Source of the DNA: Streptomyces novaecaesareae
Lineage (GTDB): Bacteria; Actinomycetota; Actinomycetes; Streptomycetales; Streptomycetaceae
DNA: 64,000 bases
Direction: 5' to 3'
Assembly (NCBI RefSeq): GCF_000716875.1
Contig: NZ_JNWQ01000064.1
Coordinates: 1-64,000 of the forward strand
A model generated the notes under the pieces. The model worked only from the letters and a program-made list of their open reading frames with translations, did not search any database and was not told the origin of the DNA. Both the position numbers and the translations under genes were made by a program. Of this stretch, positions 27,659 through 36,417 are shown piece by piece. Numbering within the stretch: the first letter of the stretch is position 1; every line of letters begins with the position of its first letter.

Positions 27659-28318
27659 ATGGCTCATGTCCCCGCCTCCGAACGCCGCCCGCAACTGGTC
27701 CAGGCCGCACTCGACCTGATGACCAGAGAGGGAGTCGCGGCCGGCAGCACCCGCGCGATCGCGGCCGAGCTGGGCGTGGCCCAGGCGACGGTGCACTACA
27801 CCTTCGGCACCAAGAAGGACCTCTACCGGGCCGTGGTGGAGCAGCTGACCGCCGAGGCCATCGGCCAGGTGCGCGCCGCCTCCCCCGGCGACGGCCCCTT
27901 CGGCGAGCAGGTCCGCACCCTGGTGCACGCGCTCTGGGACGCCACCACCGGCGAGGAGGGGCGCTGCGTGCTGCTCAGCGAGTTCGGGGTGCTGGCGATG
28001 CGCGACCCGGACGTGCAGGAGATCATGCTCGGGCTCCAGCGCGAGATCGAGGGCACCGCCGCCGAGATGCTCACCGCCCTCGCGGCCGCCCACGGGCTGG
28101 CCCTGGCCATGCCCGCCCGCGAGATCGCCGTCCACTTCCTCAGCGGCTTCGACGGCCTGACGGCCCGCCAGCTCGCCCTGCGCGGCGCCGGCGACCGGCC
28201 CGAGGCGGACACCCTGCGGGCGCTGGACCTGCTGGTCGCGACGACGGTCGGGCTCTGCCTGGGCGCCCCGGCCGCCCGCCCCGGGGCCGGCTGGCACGGG
28301 GAGCCGGGCCCGGCCTGA
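27659..28318 (+). CDS. TetR-family repressor, probably of the MMPL exporter
   Basis: 219 residues. N-terminal HTH: RRPQLVQAALDLMTREGVAA, then STRAIAAELGVAQATVHYTF (about 31-50), ending KKDLYRAVVEQL. The remainder is the ligand and dimer domain. Starts with the ATG at 27659. Head-to-head with the exporter gene and sharing the 27558-27579 palindrome, it is the obvious local regulator. The inducer is unknown. Confidence 0.9.
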   Translation: MAHVPASERRPQLVQAALDLMTREGVAAGSTRAIAAELGVAQATVHYTFGTKKDLYRAVVEQLTAEAIGQVRAASPGDGPFGEQVRTLVHALWDATTGEEGRCVLLSEFGVLAMRDPDVQEIMLGLQREIEGTAAEMLTALAAAHGLALAMPAREIAVHFLSGFDGLTARQLALRGAGDRPEADTLRALDLLVATTVGLCLGAPAARPGAGWHGEPGPA

Positions 28319-28416
28319 GCCGGGGCCGCGGCAAGACCGAACCGGGGCCGAAGCAGGCCCCAACCGGGCCCCAACCGGGGCCGCGGCAGGCCCGAGCCGG
28401 GACCGAGGTCAGGCCC
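28315..28416. repeat. Degenerate ~23-base tandem repeats across the tetR stop codon
   Basis: Units at 28315 (CTGAGCCGGGGCCGCGGCA...), 28338, 28372 and 28394 with a half unit at 28361. The first includes the TGA stop; the last runs into the 3' end of oxyR on the other strand. Confidence 0.7.
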
Positions 28417-29359
28417 CCGCGATCCGGACCGGCAGCTCCACCAGCACCTCGCGCAGCGCGGCCGCGAAGCGCTCGTACTCGGCGCCGCGGGCCGAGCCGG
28501 GGCGGACGGCCAGTCCGATCCGCCGGCCGGGCGCCGGATCGGCGAAGCGGACGGCGGCCAGCCGGTCGGTGCGCCCGGCCTCGACGTCCAGCGCGGTGGC
28601 GGGCAGCAGGGTGACTCCCAGCCCGCCGGCGACCAGCTGGACCAGGGTGGACAGGCCGGCCGCGCGGGTGGTCGAGCCCGCCGGGTCGGCGCCGACCTCG
28701 CGGCAGATGTCCAGCGCCTGGTCGCGCAGGCAGTGGCCCTCCTCCAGCAGCAGCACGTCCAGGTCGAGCAGCACGTCGCGCGGGACGTCGATCCGCCCGG
28801 CGAGCGGGTGGCCGGGCGGCGTGACCAGGACGAAGTCCTCGTCGAACAGCGGGATGTCCAGGGTCGGCGAGGACCCGCCGGCCGGGAGCGCCAGCAGCAG
28901 GACGTCCAGGCGTCCGGCGGCCAGGCCCTCCAGCAGCGAGGGGGTGCGTTCCTCGTGGACGTGCAGCTCCAGCTCGGGGAAGCGGTCGCGGACCAGCCGC
29001 AGCACGGTGGGCAGCAGGTAGGGCGCGACGGTCGGGATGACGCCGAGGTGCAGCGGCCCGGTGAACGGGCGGCGGGCGGCCTCGACCTCCTCGGTCAGGG
29101 CCTGCAGGGAGGCGAGCACCCGGCGGGCGTGCTGGTGCACGCGCTCCCCCAGAGGGGTGACAATCACCTTGCGCGTCGTACGCTCGACCAGCTGCGCACC
29201 CAGCGACTCCTCCAGCGCCGCGACGGCCCCGGAGAGCGCCGGCTGGCTGGTCCCGGTGGCGGCGGCGGCCTCCCGGAAGTGCCGGTGCTCGGCCACCGCG
29301 ACGAAGGCGCGCAGCTGGGCGACCGTCGGGGTGCGCGGACTGCGTGTGGCACTCGCCAC
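28409..29359 (-). CDS. oxyR: Hydrogen peroxide-sensing LysR-type regulator OxyR
   Basis: 316 residues. LysR HTH at about 12-70 (FREAAAATGTSQPALSGAVA); regulatory domain carries the two redox cysteines Cys210 and Cys219 (GHCLRDQALDIC), nine apart as in E. coli OxyR Cys199/Cys208. In streptomycetes OxyR activates the divergent ahpC-ahpD operon under peroxide. Starts with GTG at 29359. All sensing residues are present. Confidence 0.95.
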   Translation of the reverse strand: MASATRSPRTPTVAQLRAFVAVAEHRHFREAAAATGTSQPALSGAVAALEESLGAQLVERTTRKVIVTPLGERVHQHARRVLASLQALTEEVEAARRPFTGPLHLGVIPTVAPYLLPTVLRLVRDRFPELELHVHEERTPSLLEGLAAGRLDVLLLALPAGGSSPTLDIPLFDEDFVLVTPPGHPLAGRIDVPRDVLLDLDVLLLEEGHCLRDQALDICREVGADPAGSTTRAAGLSTLVQLVAGGLGVTLLPATALDVEAGRTDRLAAVRFADPAPGRRIGLAVRPGSARGAEYERFAAALREVLVELPVRIAGA

Positions 29360-29550
29360 AGTCGGGTCGTTCCTGGCGGCGGCGCCCCTGCGGGAGCCCG
29401 GCCGCGACGTGGGGGATTCATTACTGATAGCAATCTCCGATCAGATACATCCAGTCTAGCTATTTCCCCGATCAGTCCACGATGTGGAATTGTGATGCGT
29501 GTCCGGAATCCGGACAAAGCTCCCCTCATCTCACTTCAGGAGAAGCGAAC
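29360..29550. promoter_or_regulatory. oxyR-ahpC divergent control region
   Basis: AT-rich for this genome at 29418-29465. ATAGC (29427-29431) and GCTAT (29459-29463) form a dyad, and ACTGAT (29423-29428) mirrors ATCAGT (29471-29476). CCGATCAG occurs twice (29437-29444 and 29468-29475). OxyR sites elsewhere are of the ATAG/CTAT type, so this is the probable binding region. Confidence 0.65.
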
Positions 29551-30102
29551 GTGCTCACGATCGGTGACAAGTTCCCCGAGTTCGACCTCAAGGCCTGTGT
29601 CGACCTGGACGCCGCGAGCGCCTTCGCTGACATCAACCACAAGTCCTACGAGGGCAAGTGGAAGATCGTCTTCTTCTGGCCGATGGACTTCACCTTCGTC
29701 TGCCCGACCGAGATCGCCGCATTCGGCAAGCTGAACGACGAGTTCGCCGACCGCGACGCCCAGATCCTCGGCGTCTCCGGCGACTCCGAGTTCGTGCACC
29801 ACGCCTGGCGCAAGGACCACAAGGACCTGCGCGACCTGCCCTTCCCGATGCTGGCCGACGTCAAGCACGACCTGATGCGCGCCTGCGGCGTCGAGGGCGA
29901 GGACGGCACCGCCCAGCGCGCCGTCTTCATCGTCGACCCGAACAACGAGATCCAGTTCGTCATGGTCACCGCCGGCTCCGTCGGCCGTAACCCCAAGGAG
30001 GTCCTGCGGGTGCTGGACGCCCTGCAGACCGACGAGCTGTGCCCGTGCAACTGGACCAAGGGCGAGGACACCCTCGACGCCCAGGCCCTGCTGGCGGGCT
30101 GA
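29551..30102 (+). CDS. ahpC: Alkyl hydroperoxide reductase peroxiredoxin
   Basis: 183 residues, a 2-Cys peroxiredoxin that reduces peroxides and peroxynitrite. Peroxidatic Cys51 in FTFVCPTEI; C-terminal Cys164 and Cys166 in DELCPCNW are the resolving pair, as in AhpC enzymes recycled by AhpD. GTG start at 29551 with AGGAGA 10 bases upstream. ahpD starts 3 bases after the stop. Expected to be induced by OxyR. Confidence 0.97.
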   Translation: MLTIGDKFPEFDLKACVDLDAASAFADINHKSYEGKWKIVFFWPMDFTFVCPTEIAAFGKLNDEFADRDAQILGVSGDSEFVHHAWRKDHKDLRDLPFPMLADVKHDLMRACGVEGEDGTAQRAVFIVDPNNEIQFVMVTAGSVGRNPKEVLRVLDALQTDELCPCNWTKGEDTLDAQALLAG

Positions 30103-30105
30103 CCC

Positions 30106-30648
30106 ATGGCCCTCGACGACCTGAAGGCCGCCCTCCCGGACTACGCCAAGGACCTCAAGCTCAACCTGGGCTCGGTCATCGGCAACTCCGACCTCCCCGC
30201 CCAGCAGCTCTGGGGCACCGTGCTGTCCTGCGCGATGGCCACCCGCAGCCCCGGTCTGCTGCGTGAGCTGGAGCCCGAGGCCAAGGCCAACCTCTCCCCC
30301 GAGGCGTACACCGCCGCCAAGGGCGCGGCCGCGATCATGGGGATGAACAACGTCTACTACCGGACGCTGCACCTGCTCTCCGACAAGGAGTACAGCACGA
30401 TGCGGGCCGGTCTGCGGATGAACATCATCGGCACCCCGGGCGTCGAGAAGGTCGACTTCGAGCTCTGGTGCTTCGCGGTCTCGGCCATCAACGGCTGCGG
30501 CCAGTGCCTCGACTCGCACGAGGGCGTCCTGCGCAAGGCCGGCGTCGAGCGCGAGGTCATCCAGGCCTCGATGAAGATCGCCGCCGTCCTGCAGGCCGTG
30601 GCCGGCGTCCTCGACTCCGAGGCCGCCCTGGCCGCCGTCACCGTCTGA
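30106..30648 (+). CDS. ahpD: Alkyl hydroperoxidase AhpD
   Basis: 180 residues. Catalytic Cys131-x-x-Cys134 with His138 and Glu119 ([20 protein letters not shown], then HEG) form the AhpD disulfide reductase site that recycles AhpC, using lipoamide-type reductant in actinobacteria. Same operon as ahpC. Confidence 0.97.
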   Translation: MALDDLKAALPDYAKDLKLNLGSVIGNSDLPAQQLWGTVLSCAMATRSPGLLRELEPEAKANLSPEAYTAAKGAAAIMGMNNVYYRTLHLLSDKEYSTMRAGLRMNIIGTPGVEKVDFELWCFAVSAINGCGQCLDSHEGVLRKAGVEREVIQASMKIAAVLQAVAGVLDSEAALAAVTV

Positions 30649-30770
30649 CGCACCCGGCACCACCCCGGCGTTTTTCCCGCCCCCCTGCGTTTTCCCGCCC
30701 CCGGCGCGCCCGACTTCGCTACTCTGCGAGGCGATCCGTGCACGACATTCGGCCCGAGGGGGGAACCGCG

Positions 30771-31145
30771 ATGTCCGACCAACCGTCATCCGGCTTCCGA
30801 GCGAGCCCCGACGAACTCCGGCAAACCGGCGGCGCAGCCGCCGAGACGGCATCCGGGATTCCCGGCGAACTCAAGGCCCTGGTCGAGGCCTCACACCAGT
30901 CCGTGGCCGGGATGCCCGGTCTCCGGTGCGCCACCGCCCTCGGCAACTGCACCGGCGCCTGGAACACCCTGTTGACCGACCTGCACACGACGATGAGCCG
31001 TCAGGGCCAGGGCCTCGTCGACGCGGCCAACGGCTACGGAAGCACGGACCGGCAGATCAGCACGGCGTTCGGCCCGGACACCCGCACGGCCGGCACCGGA
31101 CCCACCGCGGCACAGCAGCAGAACTTCGTGCTGCACTTCGGTTAG
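30771..31145 (+). CDS. WXG100-like small protein, module A
   Basis: 124 residues, predicted mostly helical with a central turn, of the ESAT-6/WXG100-like type used with type VII secretion; the exact WxG motif is replaced (GAWNTLL). It contains two Cys (CATALGNC) not usual for the family. GAGGGGGGAA precedes the ATG at 30771. The hydrolase gene starts 10 bases after its stop. The C-terminal QQQNFVLHFG is a distinct tail. Confidence 0.7.
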   Translation: MSDQPSSGFRASPDELRQTGGAAAETASGIPGELKALVEASHQSVAGMPGLRCATALGNCTGAWNTLLTDLHTTMSRQGQGLVDAANGYGSTDRQISTAFGPDTRTAGTGPTAAQQQNFVLHFG

Positions 31146-31155
31146 GGAGAGCCGC

Positions 31156-32763
31156 GTGGACCTCGCCACCCTGCGCGACACCGACCTCACCCACCTGTAC
31201 GCCGCGGCCGACGCCTACGACAGGCTTCACGGTTCCTTCGGGCAGCACGCGGAGAAGTGGAGCACCGGTGTCGACGGCCGGATCGCCGCCTCCGGCTGGT
31301 CCGGGTCCACCGCTGACGCGGCCCGCCCGGCCCTGCACCGCACCACGGGCGAACTGAAGGCCGCCCAGAGCGAAGTCGGCCAGATGGGCAGATCCATCCG
31401 AACCGGAGCGGACGCGCTGGCCATCGCCCAGTCCACGCTGCGCAAGGCGCTGGCCGACGTGCAGACCGCCGGGATGTCCGTCGACGACCGTGGCGCCGTC
31501 TCCTGGCCCCCGGGGAGCTACGCCGACCAGCACGATCCGGAGTACGAGAAGGGCTGTGAACGGACCGCCAGGCAGCTGGCCGGCCGCATCGCGACGGCGC
31601 TCGCCGAGGCCGACACCGTCGACCAGGCCCTCGCGGCCCGGCTCCAGCACTACACCGGACGTGCCCAGGACGGCAGTGGCCTCGACCCGACCGCTGCCGT
31701 CGGCGACCAGCTCGACACGAGCCTCATCCCGGACAACCTGCTGCTCGGCTCCGTCCCGAAGCAGGACGCGTCGCCGACCGAGGTCAACGCCTGGTGGAAC
31801 GGACTCCCCGCCGACAAGCAGCAGTGGCTGATCAAGGAGCACCCGGATCTGGTCGGCAACCGCGACGGCATCCCCGCGGTCGCCCGGGACCAGGCCAATC
31901 GGATCATCCTGCCCAGGCTCATCGCCGAGTACGAGAAGGGCGGCCACGCGTCCGACCCGAACGAAGCGCTCAAGCTGAACGGGTTCCGGAGCATCGCCCA
32001 GCGGCTGCGCGACTCGGCGGGGAAGGAGCCCCCCGTCCTCCTGCTCGGCGTCGGGGGTGAAGGGCAGGGCCGCGGCATCATCTCCTTCGGCAATCCCGAC
32101 ACCGCGGACGACGTCACCTCGCTGGTCGGCGGCCTCGGGACGGAACTGCAGCGCATCGGCGGCGGCGACGGCACCCGGGCGAAGGCCGTGTACGACGCGG
32201 CCAGACGCGCCGACCCGACGCGGTCGACGGCGTCGATCGCCTGGCTGGGCTACGACGCGCCGCTCTCCGCCGCAGGAACCGTCGACCTCAGCCGCGCCCA
32301 GGGCGGGGTCGACGCCTACCGCAGGTTCCTCGAAGGTCAGCGCGCCTCGCACCAGGGGCAGCCGGCCCATGTGACCGCGCAGGGGCACAGCTTCGGTTCG
32401 CTTCTGGTCGGCCTCGCGGCGAGGAAGCCGACCGGGCTGGCGGCCGACGACATCATCCTGGTCGGCAGCCCCGGTACCGACGCGTTCCACGCCTCGGAGT
32501 TCTCGGTGGGTGCCGACCACACCTACGTCGGCGCCGCCGGATGGGACTACGTCTCCCATGCCGGCTGGTACACCAGGGACCCGGCGAGCACCGAGTTCGG
32601 TGCCCAGCGCTTCGCCGTGGACGTCGGGTCCGCGAATGGCACCGCGCACTCGTCCTACTGGGACGACGGGCCCGACGACGACCACACCTCGGTCGACAAC
32701 ATCGGAAGGATCGTCAGCGGCCACGGCAGCCGGATTACGAAGGCGGCCGGGCGCCGTGACTGA
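31156..32763 (+). CDS. DUF1023 alpha/beta hydrolase with N-terminal WXG-like domain, module A
   Basis: 535 residues. Helical WXG-like N terminus with SGWSG at 46-50; linker motif ASPTEVNAWWNGL (205-217) and HPDLVGNRDGIP (229-240); alpha/beta hydrolase domain from about 290 with nucleophile Ser412 in GHSFGS; a likely acid in VGSPGTD and His in the final HTSVDN. Predicted serine hydrolase, possibly exported by type VII secretion. Strongly related to 52576-54249. Substrate unknown. Confidence 0.86.
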   Translation: MDLATLRDTDLTHLYAAADAYDRLHGSFGQHAEKWSTGVDGRIAASGWSGSTADAARPALHRTTGELKAAQSEVGQMGRSIRTGADALAIAQSTLRKALADVQTAGMSVDDRGAVSWPPGSYADQHDPEYEKGCERTARQLAGRIATALAEADTVDQALAARLQHYTGRAQDGSGLDPTAAVGDQLDTSLIPDNLLLGSVPKQDASPTEVNAWWNGLPADKQQWLIKEHPDLVGNRDGIPAVARDQANRIILPRLIAEYEKGGHASDPNEALKLNGFRSIAQRLRDSAGKEPPVLLLGVGGEGQGRGIISFGNPDTADDVTSLVGGLGTELQRIGGGDGTRAKAVYDAARRADPTRSTASIAWLGYDAPLSAAGTVDLSRAQGGVDAYRRFLEGQRASHQGQPAHVTAQGHSFGSLLVGLAARKPTGLAADDIILVGSPGTDAFHASEFSVGADHTYVGAAGWDYVSHAGWYTRDPASTEFGAQRFAVDVGSANGTAHSSYWDDGPDDDHTSVDNIGRIVSGHGSRITKAAGRRD

Positions 32764-32844
32764 CACCGGTCCCGATCAACGCCCGGCCCGTCTCGCGCCC
32801 GGGTGGATGTGCGCCCCGGGCCAGCTGCTCGCGCGGGCCGCCCG

Positions 32845-33171
32845 ATGAGCGATCGGCGGCAGCCGCAGGGCGGCGGGTGGTGGATGGTGCTCGTCACCGT
32901 CTGGTGGGCGGTGATCTGCCTCGTGGCGGTCGTCTGGATGGTGCTGGCGACGGAGGACCGGCCGCGGAACGGGTTCTACGCGCTGGTGTGGGTGGTGGTG
33001 CTGCCCTGGGGCGGGCCGGCGCTGGGAGCCCGGCTGACCCGGGGGGTGCTGAGGCGGACATTGCTGCGGCCTTCGCACTGGGCGGCACGGGAGGCCCTGA
33101 TCGCGACCGGCGCGCTGGTGGGGCTGGCGATCGCGGCGGCCCTTGCCGCCGTAGTGTCCGCCCTTCGCTAG
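32845..33171 (+). CDS. Small three-span membrane protein
   Basis: 108 residues with hydrophobic segments around WMVLVTVWWAVICLVAVVWM (20-39), FYALVWVVVLPWGGPALGA and ALIATGALVGLAIAAALAAV. Not recognised. It follows the module A hydrolase at a distance of 81 bases and could be its membrane partner. Its 3' end overlaps the convergent AI-2E gene by 4 bases. Confidence 0.7.
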   Translation: MSDRRQPQGGGWWMVLVTVWWAVICLVAVVWMVLATEDRPRNGFYALVWVVVLPWGGPALGARLTRGVLRRTLLRPSHWAAREALIATGALVGLAIAAALAAVVSALR

Positions 33172-34685
33172 TCTGCGGCCGGAGCGGCCGAGGCTGCCGA
33201 CGTAGCCGAGGCGGGCTGCGCCGCCGCCGGTCGGCCGGCCGCGGTGCGTTCGGCGGCCTCGCGGGCGGCTTCGAGGGCGGTGAAGACGGCCTGGCCCGCC
33301 TCGTTGCGGCGGCGCAGGTGGGTGATCACGGTGTTGGTGACGGCGATCAGCGGGACGGCGACGACCGCGCCGCCGATGCCGCCGATGATGCCGCCGGCCG
33401 CGACGCCGAGGACCACGCCCAGCGGGTGCACCCGGACGGCCCGGCCGAGGATCAGCGGCTGCAGGATGTGGCTCTCGACCTGCATCACCGCGACCAGCAC
33501 CACCAGCACCATCAGCGCCGTCCACGGCCCCTGGGTGACCAGCGCGATCAGCACCGCGACGGTCCCGGTGACCAGCGCGCCGACCAGCGGGACGAAGGCG
33601 CCCAGGAAGATGATCACGGCCAGCGGCATCGCCAGCGGCACGCCGAGCAGGTCGATGCCGATCCCGATGCAGACCGCGTCGATGAAGGCCACGCAGACGG
33701 TGCCGCGCACGTAGGCGGTGAGCGTGGCCCAGGCCTTCGGGCCGGCGCCGGCCATCGCGAAGCGGGAGTGCCGGGGCAGCCCGCGCAGCGCCCAGTTCCA
33801 GATCCGCTCGCCGTCGTAGAGGAAGAAGAAGGTGGTGAAGAAGGTCATCAGCACCGCGGTCAGGATCTCGACGGCGATCTGCGCGCCGGTGATCGAGGCC
33901 GAGGTGAGCTGGTCGGTGTTGGTGGTGATCGCCTTGGTGATCTGGTTGGCGAAGTCGGTGATCTGCTGCTGGGTCAGGTGCAGCGGCCCGGTGACCAGCC
34001 AGTCCTTCAGCTGGTTCACACCGGTCTTGACCTGGTTGGTGACGTCGGTCAGGTTGGTGGTCACCTGCCAGACCACGAACCAGCCGACCAGCCCGATCCC
34101 GGCCAGGCCGCTCAGGAACACCCCGCCCGCCGCCAGCGAGCGCGGCGCCCGGTGCCGGCGCAGCCAGGACACCGAGGGCTCCAGCAGCGCGGTGATCAGC
34201 AGCGAGGCCAGCACCGAGAAGGCGACCAGCCGCAGCATGTCGACCACGTAGAAGAGGACGTAGAGCGCGGCGCCGAGCAGCAGCAGCCGCCAGGTCGACT
34301 CGGCGGCCACCCGCAGCCCCCACGGCACCGCCTCGGCGGGGGTGGCGGGCCGACCGGGGTGGTAGTCCCGTCCGAGCCCGGCGTGCGCGGCGGGTGCGGC
34401 CGGGGTGTGCGCGGCAGACGCGGGGGTCTCGGCGACCGCGGCGACCGCGGAGCCGGTCGGCACCACCTGCGCCGGAGCCGGATCGGTCCGCGGGACCGGG
34501 ACCGGGACCGAGCCGGGTGCCTCCGCCAGTGCCGGCACGTGCCCGTCGGCGTGCAGGGGGACGGCGAGTTCGTGCGGGTCGGCCGCCATCGCGGCGCGCC
34601 GGCGCCGTTCGATCACGGCGGCCGCGCTCGCCACCACGGCCATGCCCTTGGCCACGGCCTTGAAGGCCTTTCCGCCCCGCGCCAT
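33168..34685 (-). CDS. AI-2E family (PerM-type) membrane protein
   Basis: 505 residues. About 130 low-complexity N-terminal residues (Ala/Pro/Val), then eight predicted spans. Conserved segments include FVVWQVTTNLTDVTNQVKTG, FFLYDGERIWNWALRGLP and the C-terminal HPLGVVLGVAAGGIIGGIGG of the family. Members export AI-2 or act as antiporters; the actinobacterial substrate is unknown. The ATG at 34685 is chosen because the frame upstream is low complexity. Confidence 0.88.
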   Translation of the reverse strand: MARGGKAFKAVAKGMAVVASAAAVIERRRRAAMAADPHELAVPLHADGHVPALAEAPGSVPVPVPRTDPAPAQVVPTGSAVAAVAETPASAAHTPAAPAAHAGLGRDYHPGRPATPAEAVPWGLRVAAESTWRLLLLGAALYVLFYVVDMLRLVAFSVLASLLITALLEPSVSWLRRHRAPRSLAAGGVFLSGLAGIGLVGWFVVWQVTTNLTDVTNQVKTGVNQLKDWLVTGPLHLTQQQITDFANQITKAITTNTDQLTSASITGAQIAVEILTAVLMTFFTTFFFLYDGERIWNWALRGLPRHSRFAMAGAGPKAWATLTAYVRGTVCVAFIDAVCIGIGIDLLGVPLAMPLAVIIFLGAFVPLVGALVTGTVAVLIALVTQGPWTALMVLVVLVAVMQVESHILQPLILGRAVRVHPLGVVLGVAAGGIIGGIGGAVVAVPLIAVTNTVITHLRRRNEAGQAVFTALEAAREAAERTAAGRPAAAQPASATSAASAAPAAD

Positions 34686-35234
34686 CCTCGCTACCACCGC
34701 TCCCCGGCCCGACCCGCCGTGCCCGGCGGTACGCCGCGGGCTCCTGCCGCGGCCGTCAGGGATGACGCTACCCGGCGTCGACGCGGCGAGTCCGGCCGCC
34801 GGTGGGTTCGACTCGAACAACCCACCCCAGTAATTCGGACAAATAGCAATGATCCCGATGGTTTCGGATGTACCTCGCTGGGGAGGACTCGGGACGAGAC
34901 CCCGGGGACGGCACCGTCGGCCCCAGGGCCCGACATCCCGACGAGCCATCCTCAGAGCCATCCGCCGGCGGACCGGCCGGTGCGGGAAGCCACCAGGACC
35001 CCTTCCTGCGCCCCGCGTCCGCAACCGGGACCGCACCGCCCGAGAGCGCACTGGTCAGCGCAGCCCGGGCGGCGCGGGCCCACCCTCGCCGAGCGGCACC
35101 CCGAGCAGAAGGCCCGACCAGAAGGCCCGGGAGTCCGGCAGCCCGGGAAGCGCGAAGGCCCCCGGTCACCCGCCCCGAGAGGGGCGAGCGGCCGGGGGCC
35201 GTACGCGGAGTGCGCCGCGGAGCGGCACCCGCTC
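34686..35234. other. Intergenic region without a convincing gene; contains a terminator
   Basis: Open frames here lack recognisable domains. 35157-35200 is a compound hairpin (outer 9-base GGCCCCCGG/CCGGGGGCC, inner CGCCCC/GGGGCG) 34 bases past the transglycosylase stop. GAAGGCCCG-type short repeats lie at 35108 and 35121. An AT-richer patch at 34833-34870 may carry the AI-2E gene promoter. Confidence 0.6.
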
Positions 35235-35966
35235 CTAGTACCAGTTGTGGGCCTGCCAGAACGACCACGCGCCACAGGGGCTGCCGTAGCGGCTGTTCAT
35301 GTAGTCGAGGCCCCACTTGATCTGGGTGGAGGGGTTGGTGCGCCAGTCGGCGCCCGCGGAGGCCATCTTGGAGCCCGGCAGGGCCTGGACCAGGCCGTAC
35401 GCGCCGGAGCTCTTGTTGGTCGCCGTGTAGTCCCAGCCGCTCTCGCGCTTCACGATCTGGCTGAAGCACTGGAACTGCGCGTCGTTGCCGACGATCTGCC
35501 GGGCGATGTCCTGGACGGAGCCGGGGCTGACCGAGACGGGCGGCGTGCTGCTGTCGACCGCGGTCATCGCCGACCGGGCCTTGGACCGGTTGGCGGCCTC
35601 GGTGGCCTTGCGCGCGTCATCGGCGGCCTTGGCGTCGGCGTCGGCCTTGGCCTGGGCGTCGGCCTTCGCCTGGGCGTCCGCGGCGGCCTTCTGGCGCGCG
35701 GCCTCCTCGGCGGCCTTCTGCTCCGCGGCGGCCTTGGCGGCGGCGTCGGCGGAAGCCTGCTGCGCGGTCGCCTGCTGGCCGATGTTGTCACTGATGGTCT
35801 GCGCCTGGGCGCCAGAGGGGACTTCGGCAAGCAGGGTCGCGCCGGCGACGTCGACCGTCTGCGTCGTCTTGCCCTCGCTGCCCGAGGCCATGCCCACGAC
35901 GGCACCGACAGCGGTGACGGCGGTGGCGGAGGCCACAGCGACTCCCCGGACCGAGATCCGAGTCAC
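35235..35966 (-). CDS. Secreted lytic transglycosylase (SLT domain) with coiled-coil stalk
   Basis: 243 residues. Signal peptide at about 1-30 (VTRISVRGVAVASATAVTAV), an Ala/Lys/Asp/Glu heptad-rich stalk (about 55-125), then an SLT/lysozyme-like domain from about 155 with catalytic Glu in QIVKRESGWDYTATNKSSGA and YGLVQALPGSKM. Cleaves or remodels peptidoglycan, probably in growth or germination. GTG at 35966 is preferred because GGAAGGA sits 6 bases upstream. Ends WQAHNWY. Confidence 0.9.
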   Translation of the reverse strand: MTRISVRGVAVASATAVTAVGAVVGMASGSEGKTTQTVDVAGATLLAEVPSGAQAQTISDNIGQQATAQQASADAAAKAAAEQKAAEEAARQKAAADAQAKADAQAKADADAKAADDARKATEAANRSKARSAMTAVDSSTPPVSVSPGSVQDIARQIVGNDAQFQCFSQIVKRESGWDYTATNKSSGAYGLVQALPGSKMASAGADWRTNPSTQIKWGLDYMNSRYGSPCGAWSFWQAHNWY

Positions 35967-36417
35967 ATGGATTCCTTCCAGCATCGCCCACGCGTGACCG
36001 TGCGGGCGCAACATGCCCCTTGGCACGGACCTCCGCACGGTGCTCTGGTCACGGGAGGTGCTGGCCCGACGTCCGGCCGAGGTGAGGCGACCGGGCGTTG
36101 GAATCGGGCGGCGTACGGCTCATCGGTGTTCAATTGTGCGTCCACCGACCGGAGTTGGTGGACCTTCCCGGGCCTGACTTCCGGAGTCCGGAAGCCCTGC
36201 CGCGCCGTACGCGGGGCCTGACAGAACCCTCACCATGCCGCACCGGGCACGGTCGACGCAATTCCCATCCGCGTGGCGCATGTCACATTCACCGCACGGG
36301 AGTTCCCCGGACAGAAAGCACTCGATGTGATGAAACGGATGGGGCCCGCTCCGTCAGGAACGGGCCCCCGGTCATGAGTTGACCGTATTGTCCGACTATG
36401 CCCCGATCAGGGACGGA
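35967..36417. other. Intergenic region upstream of the transglycosylase gene; contains the phoH terminator
   Basis: No gene seen. The 300-base leader of the transglycosylase was checked for a c-di-AMP (ydaO) riboswitch, common before such genes, and its conserved GGGTGAAT-type blocks were not found. 36341-36352 with 36357-36368 forms a 12-base stem (one G-U pair) that would end phoH transcription. Confidence 0.6.

Noticed and set aside
32756..32848. 30-codon frame (VTDTGPDQRPARLAPG...) linking the module A hydrolase to the membrane protein by GTG and ATGA overlaps
   Set aside because: The overlaps are suggestive, but there is no ribosome site and no recognisable peptide character; probably just a spacer.
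34868..35320. 150-residue plus-strand frame in the AI-2E/transglycosylase gap
   Set aside because: Pro/Arg/Ala composition typical of noncoding GC-rich DNA; it runs through the terminator into the opposite gene.
35984..36300. Possible c-di-AMP riboswitch before the lytic transglycosylase
   Set aside because: Expected from gene type, but the conserved sequence blocks are not visible on the minus strand.
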